Below, piece by piece: positions 1-5,520 of a DNA stretch of 20,386 nucleotides (positions within the stretch are counted from its first letter, which is position 1; each line of letters opens with the position of its first letter). Source of the DNA: JAYELX01 sp964544065 (GTDB lineage: Bacteria > Chloroflexota > Anaerolineae > Anaerolineales > UBA11858); assembly GCA_964544065.1 (NCBI GenBank), contig CAZJBA010000042.1, positions 1 to 20,386 on the forward strand, read 5' to 3'. Under the pieces are notes generated by a model that was given only the letters and a program-made list of their open reading frames with translations, was not told the origin of the DNA and ran no database searches. Position numbers and translations under genes: made by a program.

Positions 1-50
1 ACCGCCGGAAAAGCATCGGCGGTTCAGAATGACACCCCCTGAACACTTAC
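1..50. mobile_element. Right end of a small IS66-like MITE (third copy, truncated by window edge)
   Basis: The terminal 11 bases TGAACACTTAC (40-50) differ by one base from the right terminal repeat of the complete copy at 9469-9661 (TGAACGCTTAC). The interior matches too: CCGCCGgaaaagcatCGGCGG (2-22) and AGAATGACACCCCC-like sequence both recur at about 9570-9590 and 9636-9649. The left end lies outside the window. The bases just outside (51-58) are AAATAAAA, A-rich like the duplicated targets of the other two copies. Confidence 0.7.
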
Positions 51-136
51 AAATAAAAATTAGCCAAGAAGTATTCTCTCCATTTTTCGCCCCCCCCTTT
101 CTACCAATTCAACTTTCAGTTTTCAGAGAGGAAAAC

Positions 137-1321
137 ATGTCAGAAAAACTTGCCTGGATAGACGAAGAATTACAAGCTTTACGCAACAAAGGGCTCTATA
201 ACAACATTCGCACGTTGGAATCCGCTCAGGGGGCCTGGCTGGTTGTCGATGGCAAAAAGACGCTCAACTTTTGCTCGAACAATTACCTGGGCCTAGCCAA
301 CCATCCCCGATTGGTGGAGGCGGCCCATGAAGCGATGGACGAGTACGGCGTCGGGCCAGGAGCCGTGCGGACGATCGCCGGAACGATGGATTTACACGTC
401 GAGTTGGAAAAGCGTCTCGCCGAGTTCAAGAAAGTCGAAGCGGCGATCACCTTCCAATCCGGTTTTACGGCCAATTTGGGCACCATCCCCGCACTGGTAG
501 GCAAAGAAGATGTGATTTTTTCGGATGAATTGAATCACGCCAGCATCATCGACGGCTGCCGCCTGTCCAGATCGAAGGTGATCCGCTACGCCCACTGCGA
601 GGCCGAAGACCTGGAACGACAACTCAAAGCCCATCGCGCCACTTACAAACACGCTCTCGTCGTCACCGATGGCGTCTTCAGCATGGACGGCGATGTGGCT
701 CCCCTGGACGAAATATACGACATCACCAAAGATCACCAGGCCATTTTGATGGTGGACGATGCTCATGGGGAGGGCGTCTTGGGCCACGGCGGACGCGGTA
801 TCGTCGACCACTTCGATCTGCACGGCAAGGTCGATGTCGAAGTGGGCACCATGTCCAAAGCCTTTGGCGTGATGGGCGGCGTCGTAGCCGGCAACGCCAA
901 GGTCGTCGAATGGCTCTACCAGCGCGGCCGCCCCTTCCTGTTCTCGTCGGCGATGACTGTCCCCGATGTGGCTGCCTGTCTGGAAGCTGTGGATATCTTG
1001 GAAGAATCGACCGAACTGGTCGACAAGCTGTGGGCCAACACCGATTATTTCAAGTCCGAGATGGAGAATCTGGGATTCGACACGGGCGAAAGCGTCACCC
1101 CGATCACCCCGGTGATGCTTGGTAAGGCTCCCCTGGCCCAGGAATTCAGCCGCAAACTTTTCGAGTCCGGGGTCTTCGCCATGTCGATTGGTTTCCCGAC
1201 CGTGCCACAGGGCAAAGCCCGCATCCGGGTGATGATCTCCGCCGCGCACGAGAAAGAAGACCTCGACCAGGGTCTGGAAGCGTTTGCCCAGGTTGGCCGC
1301 CAACTTGGCGTCATCTTATAA
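137..1321 (+). CDS. kbl: Glycine C-acetyltransferase (2-amino-3-ketobutyrate CoA ligase)
   Basis: PLP-dependent alpha-oxoamine synthase, 394 residues, close to the roughly 398 of E. coli Kbl. It cleaves 2-amino-3-ketobutyrate with CoA into glycine and acetyl-CoA, the second step of threonine catabolism, in the cytosol. Visible family marks are the N-terminal NFCSNNYLGLA segment, the cofactor-binding VDDAHGEGVLG stretch and the PLP-lysine motif GTMSKAFGVMGG with K241. The frame is open upstream to 29, but I chose ATG 137 because a GAGAGGAAAAC ribosome site precedes it and the 36 extra residues do not look like the family; they would also start inside the MITE end. The relatives 8-amino-7-oxononanoate synthase (BioF) and serine palmitoyltransferase share this fold. 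The nearby tdh decides for Kbl. It is followed by a MITE and then a GntR regulator, probably one transcript. Confidence 0.92.
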   Translation: MSEKLAWIDEELQALRNKGLYNNIRTLESAQGAWLVVDGKKTLNFCSNNYLGLANHPRLVEAAHEAMDEYGVGPGAVRTIAGTMDLHVELEKRLAEFKKVEAAITFQSGFTANLGTIPALVGKEDVIFSDELNHASIIDGCRLSRSKVIRYAHCEAEDLERQLKAHRATYKHALVVTDGVFSMDGDVAPLDEIYDITKDHQAILMVDDAHGEGVLGHGGRGIVDHFDLHGKVDVEVGTMSKAFGVMGGVVAGNAKVVEWLYQRGRPFLFSSAMTVPDVAACLEAVDILEESTELVDKLWANTDYFKSEMENLGFDTGESVTPITPVMLGKAPLAQEFSRKLFESGVFAMSIGFPTVPQGKARIRVMISAAHEKEDLDQGLEAFAQVGRQLGVIL

Positions 1322-1328
1322 AAACAAC

Positions 1329-1459
1329 GTAACTGCTCAGCCTACGCTAAGAATGTCGCTGCGAGAAGCGTATTTGGCGACGAAGCAGTCTCCCAGATCA
1401 TCCAGGAGATTGCTTCAGCGGAAGAACATCGCTTCGCAATGACATACCTGAGCAGTTAC
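1329..1459. mobile_element. 131-bp IS66-like MITE between kbl and the GntR gene
   Basis: Perfect 12-bp terminal inverted repeats: GTAACTGCTCAG (1329-1340) and CTGAGCAGTTAC (1448-1459). Perfect 8-bp direct repeats AAAACAAC flank it (1321-1328 and 1460-1467), a target-site duplication whose first base is the last base of the kbl stop codon. A nested stem pairs GAAGCAGTCTCC (1382-1393) with GGAGATTGCTTC (1405-1416), with one G-T wobble. It has no coding capacity. GTAA termini and 8-bp duplications are typical of the IS66 family. Removing the element plus one repeat leaves a 33-nt spacer between kbl and the next gene. Confidence 0.88.
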
Positions 1460-1493
1460 AAAACAACAAACTTGACCAATCGGAGTGACAGGA

Positions 1494-2168
1494 ATGCCTG
1501 CACAAAGCGGCGATACGTCCAAAGTTCGAATCTATAAAGAATTGCGTCGCTCGATTATCTTGAACGCGCTCAAGCCGGGAGAGCGATTAAACCTAGATGA
1601 CTTAGCCAGCCAATACAACACCAGCGTGACTCCCGTGCGGGAAGCGCTGCAAATGCTCACGCAAGAGGGCCTGGTGGTCAACAAGCCGCACGCCGGTTTC
1701 TACGTGGCCAAAGTGACCCTGAAACAATTGCGTGACCTGTTGGAACTGCGCGAGATCCTCGAGGTGGCCTCCGTCGAACGCGCCGCCACCCGGATTACCG
1801 AAGAGCAGATCGCCGCACTTGAACAAATCCACGCGGGCTATGTCGGCGATGACGATGCTTCTCAAGAACGCTATCTCGACGAGAATCGCCGCTTTCACAC
1901 CACAATCGCCCAGGCCTCGGGAAACCGCGAACTCGCCGAGGCGTTGAAACGCCTGCACGACCGTTTGGCCCGCTTCTTTGTGTTCGTTCACACCGGGGAG
2001 GAAATGGAAAAGAGGCACAAACGCCTGATCGAGGCGCTGCGCACAGGCGATGTCGATATTGCCATAGAAACGATCCGCGAAGAAGTCGAGGAAACCCGCC
2101 AGATCACCCTGGAACATGTCATTCAGGAAGATGGCGCCGCCTGGTATGTGGGCGCGCAAACGGATTGA
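1494..2168 (+). CDS. GntR-family transcriptional regulator, FadR/FCD subfamily
   Basis: 224-residue DNA-binding regulator. Residues about 10-75 form the GntR winged helix-turn-helix (LNLDDLASQYNTSVTPVREALQ is the characteristic helix-turn-helix). Residues about 80-210 form the all-helical FCD ligand-binding domain, with candidate metal ligands D129, H135 and H175. FCD regulators usually sense carboxylates or amino-acid-derived ligands and act by dimer binding to palindromes. I chose ATG 1494 because GGAG at 1482-1485 sits 8 nt upstream; GTG 1485 would put the start inside that site. It lies between kbl and tdh, with only 15 nt before tdh, so it is probably an autogenous regulator of the threonine cassette. 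The ligand cannot be read from sequence. Confidence 0.9.
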   Translation: MPAQSGDTSKVRIYKELRRSIILNALKPGERLNLDDLASQYNTSVTPVREALQMLTQEGLVVNKPHAGFYVAKVTLKQLRDLLELREILEVASVERAATRITEEQIAALEQIHAGYVGDDDASQERYLDENRRFHTTIAQASGNRELAEALKRLHDRLARFFVFVHTGEEMEKRHKRLIEALRTGDVDIAIETIREEVEETRQITLEHVIQEDGAAWYVGAQTD

Positions 2169-2183
2169 AGGAGATATTCCATC

Positions 2184-3227
2184 ATGAAGAAAACCATGGA
2201 CGCGTTGGTCAAAAAATATGAGAAGCCCGGCTTGTGGCTCGAAGAAAAGCCCGTGCCGGACTATGGCATCGACGATGTGCTCATCAAGGTGCACAAAACG
2301 GCGATCTGCGGCACCGATGTGCATATCTGGGATTGGGATGCCTGGGCGCAGAAGACAATTCCCGTCCCGATGATCGTCGGGCACGAATATGTCGGCACGG
2401 TAGCAGCCGTGGGCAGCAATGTCCACCACATCGAGGTGGGAGAAATTGTATCCGGGGAGGGTCACATCGTCTGTGGGCGCTGCCGCAACTGCATGGCCGG
2501 TCGGCGGCACTTTTGCCACAACACGCAGGGCGTGGGCGTAAACCGGCCCGGTGCCTTTAGCGAGTACATCACTATTCCAGCAACCAATGTTTGGCAGGCA
2601 GACCCGCGTATTCCCATGGACGTGCTCAGCATTTTCGACCCCTTTGGCAACGCCACCCACACGGCGCTGTCCTTCCCCCTCGTTGGAGAAGATGTCCTCA
2701 TCACGGGAGCGGGACCGATCGGAATCATGGCCACGGCTGTGGCCAGACATGCCGGGGCGCGTTACATCGTCACAACCGATCTGAACCCTTACCGCTTGGA
2801 TCTGGCCAAGAAAATGGGCGCGACCGTGGCCCTGGACATCCGCGAGAGAAGCATCGCCGAGGTGCAGCAAGAACTGGGCATGGTAGCCGGATTCGATGTG
2901 GGCATGGAAATGTCCGGCAGTGGAGACGCCTTCCGGGATATGCTGGCGAACATGTGCCACGGCGCCAAGATCGCCATGTTAGGGATTCCGCCCGAGGAAC
3001 TGACCATCGACTGGAACACGATCATCTTCAACATGCTCACGATCAAGGGCATCTACGGCCGCGAGATGTTCGAGACCTGGTACTTCATGCAAGCGATGAT
3101 CCAAAGCGGCCTGGACATCAGCCCGGTGATCACGCACAAATTCCACTATACCGAGTTCGAAAAGGGTTTCGAGGTGATGAAGTCTGGGCAATCGGGCAAA
3201 GTGATTTTGAATTGGGTGGAGGAATGA
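2184..3227 (+). CDS. tdh: L-threonine 3-dehydrogenase, zinc-dependent MDR family
   Basis: 347 residues (E. coli Tdh 341). It oxidises L-threonine with NAD+ to 2-amino-3-ketobutyrate, which Kbl then cleaves. Catalytic-site marks: C42-G-T44-D45-V-H47 and H67-E68. The structural zinc cysteines are C97, C100, C103 and C111. The Rossmann nucleotide-binding motif GAGPIG is at 175-180, followed by the NAD-selective acidic residue in VTTDLNPYRL. The Tdh-typical FDPFGNATHTAL segment is at 151-161 and the C-terminal MKSGQSGKVILNW is present. AAGGAG at 2168-2173 is 10 nt before ATG 2184. It overlaps the end of the regulator gene closely enough to imply one transcript. Other medium-chain dehydrogenases (sorbitol type) are the alternative, but the FDPFGNATHTAL signature and kbl context argue for Tdh. 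Confidence 0.93.
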   Translation: MKKTMDALVKKYEKPGLWLEEKPVPDYGIDDVLIKVHKTAICGTDVHIWDWDAWAQKTIPVPMIVGHEYVGTVAAVGSNVHHIEVGEIVSGEGHIVCGRCRNCMAGRRHFCHNTQGVGVNRPGAFSEYITIPATNVWQADPRIPMDVLSIFDPFGNATHTALSFPLVGEDVLITGAGPIGIMATAVARHAGARYIVTTDLNPYRLDLAKKMGATVALDIRERSIAEVQQELGMVAGFDVGMEMSGSGDAFRDMLANMCHGAKIAMLGIPPEELTIDWNTIIFNMLTIKGIYGREMFETWYFMQAMIQSGLDISPVITHKFHYTEFEKGFEVMKSGQSGKVILNWVEE

Positions 3228-3553
3228 TGGTGAGAACAGGTGTCAGGTATCGAATATCAGGTGTCAGGTATCAGGTGTCGGGCATCAGGATGCAGGGGAT
3301 TTGTGCACATATATCTTCTCGAAAAACGGGAAACAAGTAGCCAAGATTTTCGCGCAGCATGCCCGAAGGGGTACCAAATCTCGTTTTCACAGGGTCACCT
3401 TGTACGCCTCCGCATGGAAACCCCGGCCACACAATCGTTTCCCCAATCGAGAAGATACGTAGCTCCAACAAAAACTTTGTGTCCTTTGTGATTTTGTGGT
3501 GAGGTATTGGAAATTAATCATTTGAGAGCACTTTAGATATACAGGAGAAAAAT
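3228..3553. other. Gene-free spacer between tdh and mttB-like gene 1
   Basis: I see no convincing gene in this 326-base stretch. It holds the heptamer array (3237-3299) and an imperfect inverted repeat: TATCTTCTCGA (3312-3322) pairs with TCGAGAAGATA (3447-3457), and GGGAAAC (3328-3334) with GTTTCCC (3437-3443), enclosing about 100 bases. It also holds a short GCATGCCCGAAGGGG motif (3358-3372) that recurs near 5045, and three TTTGTG units (3476-3481, 3485-3490, 3493-3498). AGGAGA at 3543-3548 is the ribosome site of the next gene. A promoter for that gene probably lies at the right end, but no clean -35/-10 pair is visible. Confidence 0.6.
3237..3299. repeat. Heptamer tandem repeat, nine units, consensus CAGGTRT
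   Basis: Nine consecutive 7-base units begin at 3237: CAGGTGT, CAGGTAT, CGAATAT, CAGGTGT, CAGGTAT, CAGGTGT, CGGGCAT, CAGGATG, CAGGGGA. Four to five units are exact and the others are degenerate. It begins 9 bases after the tdh stop and lies in non-coding DNA. Short tandemly repeated heptamers of this kind are known from cyanobacteria and other environmental genomes. No function is evident. Confidence 0.85.
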
Positions 3554-4978
3554 ATGAAACAAACTTCCACCTGGCGTCCCAGCCTGAGGATGATGGATGA
3601 AACCAACATCGAACAGCTACACAACGCCGCTATCGACATCCTTGAAGACATCGGCCTGAACGTGCATCATGATGAGATGCGCGCCAAGCTGGAGCAAGCC
3701 GGGGCCAAACTAGGCAAGGAGGCCCATGTCTATATCAACGGCGAGATGGTCGCCCAGGCGCTCGAAACGGCCAAAAAGGATGTCGTCGTCCACAACCGCC
3801 TCGGCGAGCCGGTCATGCCGCTGGGCGCCCACCAAATCTACTTTGGCACTGGTTCCGATCTCATTTATACCTACGACGCCGAGAGCGGGGAGCATCGCAG
3901 TTCGCTGTTGGAGGATGTCGCCCGCTCGGCGCGATTATGCGACGCCCTGGATGAAATCGATTTCGTCATGTCCTTCGCCCTGCCCAAAGATGTCCCCAAC
4001 GAAGACGCCGAGCCGCAGCAATACTACACCATCCTGCACAACACGGTCAAACCGGTCATCATGACCAGTTTCTCAGGGCAAGAGGCATTCGAACGGATGC
4101 ACGAGATGGCTGTGCTGGTCGCGGGCGGCGATGAGGCTTTCCGCCAGCGACCCAACTACATCATGTACGGGCAGTTTGTCTCACCGCTGGAGCACGACCA
4201 TCAAGCCGTTGAGCGCTTGATCTTCTGCGCCGACCACGAAGTTCCCCTGATCTATGTCCCCACGATCATGAGCGGTGCCAGCGGCCCCTTGACCATGTAC
4301 GGCACCATGGCGCTGGCCCTGGCCGAAACCCTGGCGGGGCTGGTGATGCACCAACTTCAGCAACCCGGCGCCCCGTTCATCACCGGCGCGTGCGTCAGTC
4401 CCCTGGATATGAAAACCGGGCTTTTCCCCTACGGTTCACCGGAATGGCGCCTCAACGATCTAATCATGGCCGAAATGTCGCGCCATTATGGTATCCCCGT
4501 CTTTGGAACCGGCGGCGCAACCGACAGTAAACTGGTCGACGCCCAGGCCGGGGCCGAGTACGCCGGCAGCCTGCTGGCGGCTGCCCTGGCGGGCACCAAC
4601 CTGATCCATGATGTCGGTTATCTCAACTCCGGCTTGACAGGCAGCCTGGAAAGCATCGTCCTGGGTGGGGATCAAATCCGCTGGGTCAAGCGTTATATAG
4701 ACGGCTTCCAAGTCTCCGACCAAACCCTGGCGGCAGACGTCCTCGCCGAGATTGGCCCGGCTGGGGAGTTCCTCAGTCACAACCACACCTTCGACCATCT
4801 CGCTTCAGTCTGGCAGCCTCTGGCCGTCGATCACAAGGATTACGACACCTGGCACAACGACGGCAGCGAGGATTACGCCACACGAGCGCGCCAACATGCT
4901 CTCGACGTGATCACTTCCCATCAAACCGAAGAAGTCGCAAGCTCGCTCGATGCAAAACTGAAAAAGCTACTGATATAA
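3554..4978 (+). CDS. MttB-family (trimethylamine:corrinoid-type) methyltransferase 1, non-pyrrolysine
   Basis: 474 residues, full length for the family (about 470-495). Proteins of this superfamily transfer a methyl group from a quaternary or tertiary amine to the cobalt of a cognate corrinoid protein. Family marks are the N-terminal helical LHNAAIDILEDIGLNVH segment, the LEDVARSARLCDALDEIDFVMS region, GASGPLTMYGTMALALAETLAG, and FGTGGATDSKLVDAQAG (residues 317-333). It has no in-frame amber codon, so it belongs to the non-Pyl branch. Characterised members of that branch demethylate glycine betaine, proline betaine, carnitine or gamma-butyrobetaine; the substrate here is unknown. The start is fixed by AGGAGA 6 bases upstream. 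It is clearly paralogous to the gene at 13840. No corrinoid-protein gene is adjacent, which is unusual for a classical methyltransferase operon. It is followed by the importer operon with its own promoter. Confidence 0.88.
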   Translation: MKQTSTWRPSLRMMDETNIEQLHNAAIDILEDIGLNVHHDEMRAKLEQAGAKLGKEAHVYINGEMVAQALETAKKDVVVHNRLGEPVMPLGAHQIYFGTGSDLIYTYDAESGEHRSSLLEDVARSARLCDALDEIDFVMSFALPKDVPNEDAEPQQYYTILHNTVKPVIMTSFSGQEAFERMHEMAVLVAGGDEAFRQRPNYIMYGQFVSPLEHDHQAVERLIFCADHEVPLIYVPTIMSGASGPLTMYGTMALALAETLAGLVMHQLQQPGAPFITGACVSPLDMKTGLFPYGSPEWRLNDLIMAEMSRHYGIPVFGTGGATDSKLVDAQAGAEYAGSLLAAALAGTNLIHDVGYLNSGLTGSLESIVLGGDQIRWVKRYIDGFQVSDQTLAADVLAEIGPAGEFLSHNHTFDHLASVWQPLAVDHKDYDTWHNDGSEDYATRARQHALDVITSHQTEEVASSLDAKLKKLLI

Positions 4979-5112
4979 TGGTAGAGTATCTCTCACGTCG
5001 TTTGTGAAACCGCAAACTGACCCTGCTCTTGAGCCTCGTACCCCATGCCCGAAGGGCACGCAGAGCGACGGCATGCTTCGCGATCCCCGGGGCGGTGTAG
5101 GCAGCGAAACAC

Positions 5113-5126
5113 GCCCGGAGACGGGC
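5113..5126 (+). terminator. Short GNRA hairpin, possible weak terminator after mttB-like gene 1
   Basis: GCCCG (5113-5117), GAGA loop, CGGGC (5122-5126): a perfect 5-bp stem closed by a GNRA tetraloop, followed only by TT. It lies 135 bases after the stop codon and upstream of the next promoter. With no U-tract, intrinsic termination is uncertain. Confidence 0.3.
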
Positions 5127-5192
5127 TTATGAGCGGGTAAGAGGGACATCCTTGTCCATATGCGATTACCCTACGTTTTGTGGCATTCGGTC

Positions 5193-5221
5193 TTGACAAA
5201 CAGATTAGTTTGCTTCATAAT
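5193..5221 (+). promoter_or_regulatory. Sigma-70-type promoter for the ABC importer operon
   Basis: TTGACA (5193-5198), exactly 17 bases, then CATAAT (5216-5221): a perfect -35 and a five-of-six -10. The predicted start is about 5228. This is the best promoter in the window and would drive the genes from 5521 onward. A second -10-like TGCTATAAT lies at 5320-5328 without a clear -35. Confidence 0.75.
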
Positions 5222-5287
5222 CGTAAAAAGAACATATTATCTGCTAATATGCTGAACACGCCCGGTAGCTCAGTTGCATAGATGCCT

Positions 5288-5346
5288 TTTCCAAAGGTAG
5301 CCAAACCTAGAAAAACCTATGCTATAATGTTACCTACCCTTGGAAA
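5288..5346 (+). promoter_or_regulatory. Long imperfect inverted repeat in importer leader, enclosing TGCTATAAT
   Basis: TTTCCAAAGGTAG (5288-5300) and CTACCCTTGGAAA (5334-5346) form 12 of 13 complementary pairs. The 33-base loop contains an extended -10-like TGCTATAAT (5320-5328). It could be an RNA stem in the leader, an attenuator, or a DNA operator around a second promoter. The sequence alone does not decide. Confidence 0.5.
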
Positions 5347-5404
5347 CAGAGGCTCACGACAAGGGAAAATTCCAACTTCTTAGACTGAAAAACTAATATC
5401 ACAA

Positions 5405-5477
5405 AAAGGAGGTGCCCAGGATAGCTTCCTCATTGGATCACCGCTAGGCAGCGAGATAATTTCTGTCTCGACCGCCT
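5405..5477 (+). promoter_or_regulatory. Structured leader with orphan Shine-Dalgarno and hairpin
   Basis: AAAGGAGGTG (5405-5414) is a ten-base perfect complement of the 16S 3' tail, but no start codon lies at a usable distance. AGGAGG (5407-5412) can pair with CTTCCT (5425-5430), masking it. A second stem follows: AGGC (5446-5449) with GCCT (5474-5477), and CGAGA (5452-5456) with TCTCG (5466-5470). I do not recognise a known riboswitch class. Confidence 0.4.
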
Positions 5478-5489
5478 GACGAATTGTAT

Positions 5490-5503
5490 TTAAACATGTT
5501 TAA
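5490..5503. promoter_or_regulatory. 14-bp palindrome overlapping the ribosome binding site of the binding-protein gene
   Basis: TTAAACATGTTTAA is a perfect 14-base palindrome. Its last two bases are the first two of the AAGGAGG ribosome site (5502-5508) that serves ATG 5521 with a long 12-base spacing. It could be a repressor operator or a small occluding RNA hairpin. Confidence 0.4.
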
Positions 5504-5520
5504 GGAGGATTAGACAAAAA

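Larger units (their letters stand above)
4979..5520. other. Gene-free 542-base regulatory region before the ABC importer
   Basis: No coding sequence is supported here. From left to right I see: the repeated GCCCGAAGGGC mini-hairpin motif near 5047-5057, a GNRA-capped hairpin (5113-5126), a promoter (5193-5221), a tRNA D-arm-like patch (about 5260-5285), a long imperfect inverted repeat (5288-5346), a perfect but orphan Shine-Dalgarno match (5405-5414) in a possible hairpin, a second hairpin (5446-5477), and a palindrome overlapping the true ribosome site (5490-5503). If transcription starts near 5228, the importer mRNA has a leader of about 290 nt. Confidence 0.65.

Noticed and set aside
392..1303. 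Long open frame on the - strand opposite kbl (303 codons)
   Set aside because: It is antisense to a clear enzyme gene, has no recognisable domain or ribosome site, and is explained by codon bias of the + strand gene.
1602..2960. Open frame of 452 codons on the - strand across the GntR and tdh genes
   Set aside because: It spans two well-supported + strand genes and their spacer; composition is His/Gly/Asp-rich in the way of a shadow frame, with no family match.
3231..3310. Possible CRISPR array
   Set aside because: The repeat unit is 7 bases with no spacers, so it is a simple tandem array.
3240..3491. Small frame of 83 codons in the tdh-mttB spacer
   Set aside because: Its first part is only the heptamer repeat translated; there is no ribosome site and no protein-like character.
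4974..4979. TATAAT overlapping the stop codon of mttB-like gene 1
   Set aside because: No -35 at the right distance (TGCAAA only). A much better promoter lies at 5193-5221.
5260..5330. Possible complete tRNA gene
   Set aside because: Only a D-arm-like patch is present; there is no anticodon arm, T arm or matching acceptor strand.
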